Assembly (NCBI RefSeq): GCF_003268655.1
Contig: NZ_CP029642.1
Span: 558,001-622,000, forward strand
DNA length: 64,000 nt
Source of the DNA: Arthrobacter dokdonellae
GTDB taxonomy: Bacteria; Actinomycetota; Actinomycetes; Actinomycetales; Micrococcaceae
Direction: 5' to 3'
The notes below the pieces were generated by a model. The model saw nothing but the letters and a program-made list of their open reading frames with translations. It made no database searches and had not been told where the DNA came from. A program made the translations under genes and the position numbers. Shown in pieces: positions 26,286-34,755 of the stretch. Position 1 is the first letter of the stretch, and each line of letters begins with the position of its first letter.

Positions 26286-27500
26286 ATGTCAGGAAACAAG
26301 GCCGTTGCCTACAAGGGACCGGGGAAGGTCGAGATCATCGACATCGACTACCCGACGTTTGAACTGAAGGACGGGCCGGGCGTCAACCCGGCGAACGTGG
26401 GGCGCAAGGTGCCCCATGGCGTGATCTTGAAGACGGTCGCCACCAACATTTGCGGCTCGGACCAGCACATGGTGCGGGGACGCACCACGGCCCCGGCGGA
26501 CCTGGTGCTGGGGCACGAGATCACCGGCGAAGTGGTGGAGGTGGGCCCGGACGTCGAATTCATCAAGGTCGGGGACATCTGCTCCGTGCCGTTCAATATC
26601 TCCTGCGGCCGCTGCCGCAACTGCAAGGAGCGCAAGACCGGGATCTGCCTCAACGTGAACCCGGACCGCCCCGGAAGCGCCTACGGGTACGTGGACATGG
26701 GCGGCTGGGTGGGCGGCCAGGCCGAATACGTCCTGGTGCCCTACGCCGACTGGAACCTGCTCAAGTTCCCGGACCGGGACCAGGCGCTGGAGAAGATCAT
26801 GGACCTGACCATGCTCTCGGACATCTTCCCCACCGGCTATCACGGCGCCGTGTCGGCCGGGGTCGGGGTCGGGTCCACCGTCTACATCGCGGGGGCCGGG
26901 CCCGTGGGCCTTGCCGCGGCGACCAGCGCACACCTGCTGGGTGCCGCCGTCGTCATTGTCGGTGACATGAACGGGGACCGGCTCGCCGCGGCCCGCGCCT
27001 TCGGCTGCGAAACCATTGACCTGACCAAGGGTGATCCCGGGGCGCAGATCGAGCAGCTGCTGGGGGTCCCGGAGGTGGACTGCGCCGTGGACGCCGTCGG
27101 CTTTGAGGCCAAGGGCCACGGTTCCGATTCCGGGCATGAGGCGCCGGCCACGGTGCTGAACTCGCTCATGGACATCACCGCCGCCGGCGGGTCCCTGGGC
27201 ATCCCCGGGCTGTACGTGACGGGGGATCCGGGCGGCATCGACGCCGCGGCGCAAAAGGGTTCGCTGTCGCTGAGCCTGGGCACCGGCTGGGCGAAGTCGC
27301 TGGCGTTCACCACGGGGCAGTGCCCGGTCATGAAGTACAACCGGGGTCTGATGATGGCGATCCTGCACGACAAGGTGCACATTGCCAAGAACGTCAACGC
27401 CAAGGCGATCTCCCTGACCGACGCGCCGAAGGGCTATGCCGAGTTCGACGCCGGCGCCGCCACGAAGTACGTCCTCAACCCGAACGGTTACCTCAACTAG
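26286..27500 (+). CDS. fdhA: Zinc-dependent formaldehyde dehydrogenase, glutathione-independent type
   Basis: 404 residues of the medium-chain dehydrogenase family. Catalytic zinc region CGSDQHMVRGRTTAP and GHEITGEVVEVG; structural zinc cysteines in CGRCRNCKERKTGIC; NAD-binding GAGPVGLAAATSAHLLGA near 205. The long insert (FEAKGHGSDSGHEAPATVLN) and the overall length match Pseudomonas putida FdhA, which oxidises formaldehyde to formate without added thiol. GGAAGGAAG about eight bases before ATG 26286 fixes the start. Upstream 25990-26285 holds only the long hairpin and this gene's leader. Confidence 0.9.
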   Translation: MSGNKAVAYKGPGKVEIIDIDYPTFELKDGPGVNPANVGRKVPHGVILKTVATNICGSDQHMVRGRTTAPADLVLGHEITGEVVEVGPDVEFIKVGDICSVPFNISCGRCRNCKERKTGICLNVNPDRPGSAYGYVDMGGWVGGQAEYVLVPYADWNLLKFPDRDQALEKIMDLTMLSDIFPTGYHGAVSAGVGVGSTVYIAGAGPVGLAAATSAHLLGAAVVIVGDMNGDRLAAARAFGCETIDLTKGDPGAQIEQLLGVPEVDCAVDAVGFEAKGHGSDSGHEAPATVLNSLMDITAAGGSLGIPGLYVTGDPGGIDAAAQKGSLSLSLGTGWAKSLAFTTGQCPVMKYNRGLMMAILHDKVHIAKNVNAKAISLTDAPKGYAEFDAGAATKYVLNPNGYLN

Positions 27501-27508
27501 CCGGCGTT

Positions 27509-27555
27509 CAAGGGTCCCGGGGCTCGGCCGCTGTGGTCGGGCCCGGGGACCCTTG
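27509..27555. terminator. Bidirectional terminator between fdhA and fliW
   Basis: caagggtcccggggc (27509-27523) pairs with gcccggggacccttg (27541-27555) over 15 bases with one mismatch and a 17-base loop. It sits between the convergent fdhA and fliW stops and marks the left border of the flagellar cluster. Confidence 0.75.
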
Positions 27556-27576
27556 TTGCGTCAGCCAGCTGTGATG

Positions 27577-27960
27577 TCAGTCGGCGTTTAGCGGGGCCCG
27601 CAGCGGCCACTGCGGGCCTTCGAGGATGACCTGCTGGCAGGCTCCGGTTTCGGTGTTCAGCAGGATGGGTGCGGCCAGGTTGACAGTGCTCCGCGCGCCC
27701 GGGTTCACCACCACCAGCACGGTGGGCTCGGACGTGCCGAGGCGTTCGACGTCGGACGTGCCCGGCTGGGGAGCGTAGTCCGGCAGGTGGGTGGCCGCGT
27801 CCAGGACAAACAGCCGCGCCGTGCCGTCCGCCGCCGACAAGGAAAAGAGCCCCGAGGCCCCCTCGATGGGGACCAGGGTGAAGTCGACCCGCGGCTCCAA
27901 GCCGGGCGGCGGTACCGTGAATTGGAGCGCGGAAGGAAGCTGGAGCGTGGAGGGGGTCAT
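27577..27960 (-). CDS. fliW: Flagellar assembly factor FliW
   Basis: 127 residues, FliW family: PPGLEPRVDFTLVPIEG, SEPTVLVVVNPG and NLAAPILLNTETGACQQVIL. FliW binds flagellin or CsrA; free FliW relieves CsrA repression of flagellin translation. The gene overlaps the end of flgL by four bases. csrA lies at the opposite end of this cluster, and the fliC leader carries CsrA-type sites, so the whole partner-switch circuit is present. Confidence 0.9.
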   Translation of the reverse strand: MTPSTLQLPSALQFTVPPPGLEPRVDFTLVPIEGASGLFSLSAADGTARLFVLDAATHLPDYAPQPGTSDVERLGTSEPTVLVVVNPGARSTVNLAAPILLNTETGACQQVILEGPQWPLRAPLNAD

Positions 27961-28868
27961 CGCAGGAAGTCCATGAGGGTCGGCTGGAGGACCTTGGCCG
28001 TCACGCTCAGCGCCGCCTGGTACGAAAGTTCCTGGGACTTGACGTCCAGGAACGCCTTGGACAGGTCCAGGTCCTCAATGCCGGAGCGCTGGTTTTCCAG
28101 GTCGACGACGGCATTCGCGTTGGCGTCCTGCGCCCGCAGCAGCTGAGCGTGCCGGGCGCCGACCTCGGAGCGGCCGTTGATGACGGTGTTCAGGGCCTTG
28201 TCCATGTCGTCGATGTGTGCCGAGACGTCGCCGCCGTTGCGCAGGGTGTCAGCGATCGTTTTCAGGAGCCCAAACACCGAATCTCCCTTTCCGTCAGTGT
28301 TGTCGCGGCCGAAGATGGCGGGGCCGTTCGCGTCCACCTGGATGGTGGTGTTGGGGCTGATCCGGCGCTCCACCGTGCTGCCGTCCCCGGTGTAGACCGG
28401 CGGGTCACCCGGCAGCGGGCCGTTCTTGTAGGCCGCACCCGCGCTGGAGTTGCCGGCAAAGATGTTCCGTCCCTGGTACTGGGTGTTGGCCTTGGTCAGG
28501 AGGTCGGTGCGGAGTGAGTCGAGCTGCGTGGCGATGGCATCGCGCCCCTGCTGGTTGATGGCGCCGTTGGCGCCCTGCAGGGTCAGGTCCTTGGCGTTCT
28601 GCAGCAGCGTTGTGGCGCTGGCCAACGCATTGTCCGCCGTGGCCAGCCAGGCGGAACCGTCGGAGATGTTGCGGCCGTATTGTGCCGCCGCGGCCTGCTG
28701 GGCGCGGACCGCCATCGAGTCCGCCGCCGCAGCGGGATCGTCGGAGACGTTGGAGAACGTCTTCAGGTCCGTGGCGGACTGCTGCAACTGCGCCAGTCTG
28801 GCGGAGCTGGCCTGCAGGTTCCGCTGTGCCGCGGCGGCCATGGTTTGCATTGTGACGCGTGTCATCAT
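27957..28868 (-). CDS. flgL: Flagellar hook-filament junction protein FlgL
   Basis: 303 residues. Flagellin-like N-terminus (RVTMQTMAAAAQRNLQASSA, RLAQLQQSATDLKTFSNVSD) and C-terminus (RSGIEDLDLSKAFLDVKSQE ending in LQPTLMDFLR). FlgL (HAP3) joins the hook to the filament with FlgK. Two consecutive ATGs (28868, 28865) form the start. It follows flgK by two bases. Confidence 0.92.
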   Translation of the reverse strand: MMTRVTMQTMAAAAQRNLQASSARLAQLQQSATDLKTFSNVSDDPAAAADSMAVRAQQAAAAQYGRNISDGSAWLATADNALASATTLLQNAKDLTLQGANGAINQQGRDAIATQLDSLRTDLLTKANTQYQGRNIFAGNSSAGAAYKNGPLPGDPPVYTGDGSTVERRISPNTTIQVDANGPAIFGRDNTDGKGDSVFGLLKTIADTLRNGGDVSAHIDDMDKALNTVINGRSEVGARHAQLLRAQDANANAVVDLENQRSGIEDLDLSKAFLDVKSQELSYQAALSVTAKVLQPTLMDFLR

Positions 28869-28870
28869 GG

Positions 28871-30301
28871 TCAGCGTCCCACCCTTCCGGTCTGGTTGAT
28901 GAGGACATCGAGCGCCTCGTCCATGGCCGTCATGACCCGGGCCGCGGCCTGGTAGGCGTGCTGGTAGGCGAGCAGGTTCACGTTTTCCTCGTCGATGTCC
29001 ACGGAGGCATTGGACTGCTGCGCCGTCACTGCGCCGGTCACTGCCGTGCCTGCGGCCACGTCCTGCTGCAGTGCCGTGCGGGTGGCAGTTCCCGTGGTCA
29101 GGACCGTCTTGGTCCACTGCGCGTCGGGGGAGCCGGGGACGGTGCCAAGCTGGGAGATCTTGTCCGCCATGGATCCGTCGTTGCCGGCAGTGGCGCTGGC
29201 GGAGGTGGCGACGTCGGCCGTGTCCGTCGGGACGACGGCAAGAGTCGAGGCAGCCTGCCCCGCGGTGTAGCTGAAGAATGGCCCTCCCTGCGTGCTGTCC
29301 GCCTTATATGCCGTGGCGTGGATGTCATTGACCTGCTTGGCCAGCGTTTCCGCCAAGTTGTTATATTGGGCGGCGGTCTCGGCGATCACACCGCCCGTCC
29401 CGTCCCCGTTGGGGCGGGCCAGCACCGAGAGTGTGCCTGCCAGCTGTCCGCCGTCCAGGTCCACGGCCGTGTCGGGATGCCGGGTCCATGCCAACTGGAC
29501 GGGGCCGGCACCGGGCGCATTAGCCTCGGACATGCTGGCCGGACCGCCAACCTTCACCGTGTTGACCTGGCTGCCGGAAACCAGGACGTTGCCGCCGAGC
29601 AGGATCTCGTTGCCGCCGTCGGGCAGGTCCCGCACGGTCCCGCCGGCCAGCTGCGAGATCCTGGCGGTGAGGGTGTTGCGCTGGTCGATCAGTGCGCTGC
29701 TGGGAACCCCCGACGAGGCGGACTGCCGGATCTTGTCATTGAGGTCGGCCACCTGGGCGGCTGTGGAGTTCACTTCGCCGGCCAGCATGTCCGCCTGGGA
29801 CCGGGTCTGCGACCACTGCGTGTCCAGGCCCCGGTACCCGTCGGCAATGCTCTGGGTCAGTGCGGCGGCGCCCTGCAGCAGGGTGGCCGTGACGCCCGGG
29901 TCGCCGGGGGTGTTGCTCACGGCCTGCCACGAGCCCCAAAACGTTGTCAGCTGGCCGGAGATGGCGTCGGTGCCCGGCTCCTTCATGCGGGCCTGGATGT
30001 CGCTGAGGGCATTGGCGCGGACGTTGGTGTAGCCGGCGCTGGAAAACGCGGTCCGCACGCGGGCGTCCAGGAAGGAGTCGCCCAGGCGGGCGATGCCGGC
30101 GACGGCGACGCCCTCGCCCGGCTTCACTCCGGCGCTGTAAAGGGAGCCGTTGGCCGGTGCGCCGATGGAGGCCAGGTCCGTCCGCTGGCGGGTGTAGCCG
30201 GCGGTGTTGACGTTGGTCAGGTTCTGCCCGACGACGTTCAGCCCGGTCCGCGCCGCATTCAGCCCGGACAGGGCCGTGGTCAGGCCGCTAAAAGTACTCA
30301 A
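28871..30301 (-). CDS. flgK: Flagellar hook-associated protein FlgK
   Basis: 476 residues. The N-terminal rod-hook signature (STFSGLTTALSGLNAARTGL, NVVGQNLTNVNTAGYTRQRT) and the C-terminal VNLLAYQHAYQAAARVMTAM are diagnostic. FlgK (HAP1) forms the first junction layer above the hook and is exported through the flagellar type III apparatus. It lies between flgN and flgL in a leftward operon. Confidence 0.95.
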   Translation of the reverse strand: MSTFSGLTTALSGLNAARTGLNVVGQNLTNVNTAGYTRQRTDLASIGAPANGSLYSAGVKPGEGVAVAGIARLGDSFLDARVRTAFSSAGYTNVRANALSDIQARMKEPGTDAISGQLTTFWGSWQAVSNTPGDPGVTATLLQGAAALTQSIADGYRGLDTQWSQTRSQADMLAGEVNSTAAQVADLNDKIRQSASSGVPSSALIDQRNTLTARISQLAGGTVRDLPDGGNEILLGGNVLVSGSQVNTVKVGGPASMSEANAPGAGPVQLAWTRHPDTAVDLDGGQLAGTLSVLARPNGDGTGGVIAETAAQYNNLAETLAKQVNDIHATAYKADSTQGGPFFSYTAGQAASTLAVVPTDTADVATSASATAGNDGSMADKISQLGTVPGSPDAQWTKTVLTTGTATRTALQQDVAAGTAVTGAVTAQQSNASVDIDEENVNLLAYQHAYQAAARVMTAMDEALDVLINQTGRVGR

Positions 30302-30319
30302 CGTGTGTCCTTAGGCATC

Positions 30320-30802
30320 TCATACGCTCTGGTCCAGGAACCGCGAGCCCGCATCCTGGCGGGTGTGCCCCAAATGGTTGTAGGTGCCCGCATCCGGGGC
30401 CATCCCGGCCACGGTTTCCTGGGCGGAGCGCAGGCCGGCGCGGAGGAACTGCAGGTTCGTGTCGCGCAGGCTGCGGAGCTGGTCCACCTGCGTGCTCAGC
30501 GCCGCAAAATGGGCGGAGAGGATCTCGCCCCAGGGTCCGTCCGCGGCCGCGGCGGCGAGGTCCTGCAGGGTCGCGTTGTCCGCCAGGCCCCACTCGACGG
30601 CGACGGCGGACGCCACGGCCGTCCGCTCCAGCGACGCCGCGCGGAGGCGGTCCATAACGTGCTCAACTTCGCGGGTGGCGTGGTCCAGCCAGCGGGTCTT
30701 GCCGGACTGGAGGATCAAATGTTCCTCGTCCAGCTTGAAGACCAGCAGGTCCAGCAGTTCGCGTTCGCGCCACAACAAGGTGGTCAATTCTTCAGGCCCC
30801 AC
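30320..30802 (-). CDS. flgN: FlgN-type flagellar chaperone
   Basis: 160 residues, mainly helical, FlgN family (PEELTTLLWRERELLDLLVF near the N-terminus, ATREVEHVMDRLR). It is the export chaperone for FlgK and FlgL, encoded directly downstream. GTG at 30802 has AAAGGA about nine bases upstream. A sigma-28-like element lies about 40 bases ahead of it. Confidence 0.88.
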   Translation of the reverse strand: MGPEELTTLLWRERELLDLLVFKLDEEHLILQSGKTRWLDHATREVEHVMDRLRAASLERTAVASAVAVEWGLADNATLQDLAAAAADGPWGEILSAHFAALSTQVDQLRSLRDTNLQFLRAGLRSAQETVAGMAPDAGTYNHLGHTRQDAGSRFLDQSV

Positions 30803-30844
30803 GTGATAGGTCCTTTCAACGGGCCGAAGGGTGTCTCCACTAAC

Positions 30845-30872
30845 CTATCGGCGCACCCTGCATGTTCCGTAA
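30845..30872 (-). promoter_or_regulatory. Sigma-28-like promoter of flgN-flgK-flgL-fliW (near match)
   Basis: On the minus strand TTAC (30872-30869) is followed after 16 bases by GCCGATAG (30852-30845). The -10 half is identical to those ahead of flgB and fliM; the -35 half and spacing are each one off. Predicted transcript start near 30838. Confidence 0.5.
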
Positions 30873-31077
30873 GGGCTAGGTCTACACGTTTTGGCTGGGA
30901 GACGCCTGAATCCCGAAATAAAAGTTGCCAAATCGATATGAAAATTGTCCCGTGGGGGTTCCAACCCCTTGCCAATCTGGTTTACATTGAAGTGTCACTT
31001 GTGATATCCGCACGTGGCACACCTGGGGGGGTGTCGGTTGCGACGTTCTGTCATAAGTTGCCGAGGGGGAAATACAG

Positions 31078-31914
31078 TTGAATCGCGAAGAACGCGACCA
31101 TCTTGTGGTGCAAAATTTGCCACTGGTGGGGTATTTGGTTTCTGAAATTTGCATGCGCGCCAGTCACTTGTCCAGGCCCGACCTGACACAGGTGGGCGCC
31201 ATTGCGCTCATCCAATGTGCGGAGTCCTTTGACGCGAGCCTTGGCGTGCCCTTCGGGGCCTACGCCAGGCGCCGGATCAAGGGTGCCTTCGCCGACGAGC
31301 TGCGCCGGGAGGACTGGGCCACCCGGGGCGCCAGGTCCCGCATGAGCGAGCTTGCCGCCATGCAGGAAACGCTTGCCGGCGCGCTGGGCCGCCTGCCCTC
31401 AGCCGACGAGCTTGCCGCCGCCATGGGCGTGGACCGCGCCACCGTCGAGGCGTCGCAGCTCGACGCCGCCCGCAGCGTCACACCGCTGACGGACGTGATT
31501 GCTGACATGGTCGCGGCAACGTCGCAGACGCCGGAGGAGGCCGTGCTGCAGTCCGAGCACGAGGACTTCCTGGGCGCGGCAGTCGCGGCGCTGCCGGAAA
31601 AGATGCGCTACATCGTGGAGCAGATCTACTACGGCGACCGCAGCGTCAAGGACCTGGCGGAGGAACTCGGCTCCAGCCACTCCGCCGTGTCCCAGCAGCG
31701 CACGGAGGCGATGCGGCTGCTGCGCGACGGCATTGAGCGCCACTACCTGGCGACGGCGGACGCGCAGTCCCCGCCCCATGCCCGCATCGCGGCGTCCCGC
31801 CGGGAGGACTACCTGACCGATCTTGGCGCACGCACGCTGGGCGGCGCCACGCGGGTGCGCAGCCACCATGTGTTCCGGAACGGCGTGGTGAAGTCCCTGC
31901 CCGCACTGGGGTGA
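31078..31914 (+). CDS. fliA: RNA polymerase sigma factor FliA (sigma-28)
   Basis: 278 residues. Region 2 (LVGYLVSEICMRASHLSRPD, GAIALIQCAESFDASLGVPF, AYARRRIKGAFADELRREDW), region 3 (QETLAGALGRLPSADELAAA) and region 4 HTH (YGDRSVKDLAEELGSSHSAV) are all present. A roughly 45-residue tail beyond region 4 is unusual. It should read the flagellar promoters listed here. TTG start at 31078 with GAGGGGG nine bases upstream. No flgM anti-sigma gene is seen in the window. The 275-base gap upstream is AT-rich and holds the divergent flgN promoter; no clear fliA promoter was recognised in it. Confidence 0.92.
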   Translation: MNREERDHLVVQNLPLVGYLVSEICMRASHLSRPDLTQVGAIALIQCAESFDASLGVPFGAYARRRIKGAFADELRREDWATRGARSRMSELAAMQETLAGALGRLPSADELAAAMGVDRATVEASQLDAARSVTPLTDVIADMVAATSQTPEEAVLQSEHEDFLGAAVAALPEKMRYIVEQIYYGDRSVKDLAEELGSSHSAVSQQRTEAMRLLRDGIERHYLATADAQSPPHARIAASRREDYLTDLGARTLGGATRVRSHHVFRNGVVKSLPALG

Positions 31915-31958
31915 GGAACCGGCGGGCCGGGATCGAGAAGTTGGGGGACTATAACTCC

Positions 31959-31985
31959 TAACGGCCCGGAACGTGTTGCCGAGAG
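31959..31985 (+). promoter_or_regulatory. Sigma-28-like promoter of fliC
   Basis: TAAC (31959-31962), 15 bases, GCCGAGAG (31978-31985). Predicted start near 31991-31993, giving a leader of about 55 bases. Same layout as the flgB, flbD and fliM sites. Confidence 0.75.
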
Positions 31986-31994
31986 TTGCTGGCA

Positions 31995-32040
31995 GTTGCC
32001 CACGGATGGGCGGCAGGACAGTACCCACACTCACGGAGGA
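31995..32040 (+). promoter_or_regulatory. CsrA-type leader of fliC: GGA-loop hairpin plus GGA in the Shine-Dalgarno
   Basis: GCCCA-CGGA-TGGGC (31998-32011, extendable by three pairs to 31995-32014) puts GGA at 32004-32006 in the loop. A second GGA lies in the Shine-Dalgarno GGAGGA (32035-32040), 31 bases downstream. This is the two-site layout by which CsrA represses flagellin translation in the Bacillus subtilis hag leader. Inferred by analogy. Confidence 0.65.
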
Positions 32041-32047
32041 TCCACTC

Positions 32048-33223
32048 ATGGGCATGCAAGTCAACACCAACCTCGCGGCAAACAATGCTTACCGCAACCT
32101 CAACAACACCCAGAACGCGCTGTCCAAGTCGATGGAGAAGCTCTCCAGCGGCCTGCGCATCAACCGTGCCGCCGACGACGCGGCCGGCCTGGCCATCTCC
32201 GAGGGCCTGAAGTCGCAGGTCAACGGCTACGGGGTCGCCGCCCGCAACGCCCAGGACGGCATCTCGGTCATCCAGACCGCTGAAGGTGCCCTGACCGAAG
32301 TCCACTCCATCCTGCAGCGCATGCGCGACCTTGCGGTCCAGGCCGGTAACGACTCCAACAACGCCGATTCCCGCGACGCCATCACCAAGGAAGCCACGCA
32401 GCTGTCACAGGAGTTGACCCGCATTTCCGGTGCCACCAACTTCAACGGCACGAAGCTGCTGGACGGCAAGGCGAACCTGAACTTCCAGATTGGGGCCGAC
32501 GGCAACGCGTCGTCCACCCTCAACGTCGACCTGACGAAGGCGGACGTCGGCGGAATCGCCGCCAAGCTGGCCGCAACGACGACTACCTCGGGCACGACGT
32601 TCAACATCGCAGCGTTCGATGGGACCACGGGCGCGCCGACCCTGACGGCCACTGCGTACAACTTCAAGTCGACATCGGCAGACGGCAACTCCACGTCCAG
32701 CGTCGATGTCACCTTGAGCGGCACCGCCAAGACCGCCGATGACCTGGCAGCCGAGCTGAACAAGGACGCGGGTTTCTCGGCCAAGTTCACCGCCACGGCC
32801 GTCAAGGATTCGAATGGTTTGGGCACCGGCATTGTCGTCAAGGCAAACGACGGCAGCACGGTTGATGGCGGAACCGCGACGGGCGGGCTCGCCGCAGGTG
32901 TTGTCGGCGCAGCGGTGGCCGGGCTGGACTTCGGCAGCCACGACGGCGCACAGGCCGCCATCACCGCCATCGACATCCAAATCAAGGCAGTCTCTGCCGT
33001 CCGCGCCGACATCGGTGCCGTGCAGAACCGCTTCGAGTCAGCGATCAACAGCCTCAACGTTGGCAAGGAAAACCTGACGGCGGCCTCCTCGCGCATCACG
33101 GACGTGGACATGGCTTCGGAGATGGTGAGCTTCACCCGCTCCAACATCCTCTCCCAGGCAGGCACGGCCATGCTGGCACAGGCCAACCAGAGCAACCAGG
33201 GCGTCCTGAAACTCCTCGGCTAA
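32048..33223 (+). CDS. fliC: Flagellin
   Basis: 391 residues. Conserved N-terminal D0/D1 (MQVNTNLAANNAYRNLNNTQ, EKLSSGLRINRAADDAAGLA, NAQDGISVIQTAEGALTEVH) and C-terminal D1/D0 (VGKENLTAASSRITDVDMAS, ILSQAGTAMLAQANQSNQGV). The variable, Thr/Ala/Gly-rich outer domain covers about residues 165-300. Filament subunit, exported through the flagellar apparatus. ATG at 32048 has GGAGGA eight bases upstream. Own sigma-28-type promoter, CsrA-type leader and 3' hairpin, so expression is set separately from its neighbours. Confidence 0.96.
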   Translation: MGMQVNTNLAANNAYRNLNNTQNALSKSMEKLSSGLRINRAADDAAGLAISEGLKSQVNGYGVAARNAQDGISVIQTAEGALTEVHSILQRMRDLAVQAGNDSNNADSRDAITKEATQLSQELTRISGATNFNGTKLLDGKANLNFQIGADGNASSTLNVDLTKADVGGIAAKLAATTTTSGTTFNIAAFDGTTGAPTLTATAYNFKSTSADGNSTSSVDVTLSGTAKTADDLAAELNKDAGFSAKFTATAVKDSNGLGTGIVVKANDGSTVDGGTATGGLAAGVVGAAVAGLDFGSHDGAQAAITAIDIQIKAVSAVRADIGAVQNRFESAINSLNVGKENLTAASSRITDVDMASEMVSFTRSNILSQAGTAMLAQANQSNQGVLKLLG

Positions 33224-33257
33224 ACCACGCAGTAAATCCGGGGCACCGACTCCGGAC

Positions 33258-33293
33258 GCCGTGGTGGCCGTGCATTTGCACGGCCGCCGCGGC
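33258..33293 (+). terminator. Terminator-like hairpin after fliC
   Basis: GGCCGTGCA-tt-TGCACGGCC (33266-33285) extends outward with G-T pairs to a 17-bp stem (33258-33293), 35 bases after the fliC stop. There is no T-run. It probably ends most fliC transcripts and stabilises the 3' end, with partial readthrough into fliD. Confidence 0.65.
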
Positions 33294-33372
33294 ACCGCCA
33301 GCAACAACGGGGACAAGAAATTGGCCCCACCCGCACCACAGGTATTCGCGCACTGCCGGAAGGAACCGCCTC

Positions 33373-34755
33373 ATGGGCATGGGCATCGACGGGCTGGTCT
33401 CCGGCCTCGACACGACCTCCATCATCAACGCGCTCATCGCGGCCGAAGCAGGCCCGCAGACGCTGATGAAGACCAAGGTAACCACCGACACCGCACTTCA
33501 AACGGCCATGCAGGCGCTGAACACCAAGTTTGCCGCCCTCACCACGCAGGCCGCGGGCATCGCCGCGACCGGCGGCCTCGATTTCTACCAGGCTTCCTCC
33601 AGCTCCAGTGCCGTCACCGTGAGCGTCTCCTCCTCGGCACGCAACACGGCCCTGGACCTCACGGTGGACAAGTTGGCCGCCTCCCACTCCGTGGTCAGCG
33701 CCCCCCTCACCGAGGCTCCCGGCACCACCATGAGCTTTGTGAGGCCGGATGGCACCTCCACCGAGGTGACGGCGGCCGGCACCAGTCTCGACGACATGGC
33801 CTACGCGATTAACAAATCCGACGCCGGCATCTCCGCCGTCAAAGTCGCAGCCGGCACGGACGCCAACGGCGCTGCCGTGTACCGGCTCCAGCTCACGTCC
33901 ACGGACACCGGCGCGGCCCACCAGTTCACCGCCGTGTTTGGCAGCAAGGCAGAGTACGACGCCGGCACGGCGCCTGCGCTCCTAGCCGCCCCCGGAGCTG
34001 CCACGTTGCGCACCGGCCAGGATGCCCAGGTCACACTGTGGGCCGGCACCGCCGCTGCCACGTCGATCACGAGCGCGAGCAACAGCTTCGCCGAACTCGC
34101 CCCCGGCGTGAACGTCACCGTCAACCAGGTCACCACGGATCCGGCCACGGTCACCGTCACGCGGGATGCCGCCAAGGTCACCTCGACCGCCAAGGACCTG
34201 GTCAGCAACGTCAACATCGTGATCGGCTCGATCTTCACCCAGGCGGCGGTCACGACCACCGGCACGGGAGCGGCGGCCGCCGTCACCGGCGGCCTGTTCA
34301 CGGCCGACAGCACCACCGGCGCCGCCAAGAACGCGCTGTTCAACGCGGTGACGGCGCCCATCGACGGCAATTCGCCGGCCACGATCGGCATCAACTCGAC
34401 GAAGAACGGCGACTTCTCCTTTGACGCGGACGCCTTCGCCGCCGCCTACGCCAAGGACCCGGCCGGCGTGGAGAAGACCCTGCAGACCATAGCGGACCGT
34501 GTCGCGACGGCGGCAAAGTCCGTCTCCGACCCGATCGACGGGACCCTGTCGCAGCGGATCAATGGCCAGCAGACAGTCATTGACGACCTCAACAGCCAAA
34601 TTGTCGACTGGGACAGCCGGCTGGCCACGCGCCGGGCATCGCTCCAGGCCGTTTACACCAACCTGGAGGTCCAGCTGGGCAAGATGCAGTCCCAGCAGAG
34701 CTGGCTCACCTCCCAAATCAGTTCCTTCGACGCCGGAAGCAGCCAGAAGAAATGA
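33373..34755 (+). CDS. fliD: Flagellar filament cap protein FliD
   Basis: 460 residues. N-terminal FliD motif MGIDGLVSGLDTTSIINALI and C-terminal TLSQRINGQQTVIDDLNSQI, RRASLQAVYTNLEVQLGKMQ. FliD (HAP2) caps the growing filament and folds exported flagellin. AAGGAA lies eight bases before the ATG. Four-base overlap with fliS. Confidence 0.93.
   Translation: MGMGIDGLVSGLDTTSIINALIAAEAGPQTLMKTKVTTDTALQTAMQALNTKFAALTTQAAGIAATGGLDFYQASSSSSAVTVSVSSSARNTALDLTVDKLAASHSVVSAPLTEAPGTTMSFVRPDGTSTEVTAAGTSLDDMAYAINKSDAGISAVKVAAGTDANGAAVYRLQLTSTDTGAAHQFTAVFGSKAEYDAGTAPALLAAPGAATLRTGQDAQVTLWAGTAAATSITSASNSFAELAPGVNVTVNQVTTDPATVTVTRDAAKVTSTAKDLVSNVNIVIGSIFTQAAVTTTGTGAAAAVTGGLFTADSTTGAAKNALFNAVTAPIDGNSPATIGINSTKNGDFSFDADAFAAAYAKDPAGVEKTLQTIADRVATAAKSVSDPIDGTLSQRINGQQTVIDDLNSQIVDWDSRLATRRASLQAVYTNLEVQLGKMQSQQSWLTSQISSFDAGSSQKK

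Noticed and set aside
30903-30990. AT-rich stretch upstream of fliA as a sigma-28 promoter
   Set aside because: An AATCGATAT element resembles a -10, but no TAAA/TAAC occurs 15 bases upstream of it, so no promoter was called.
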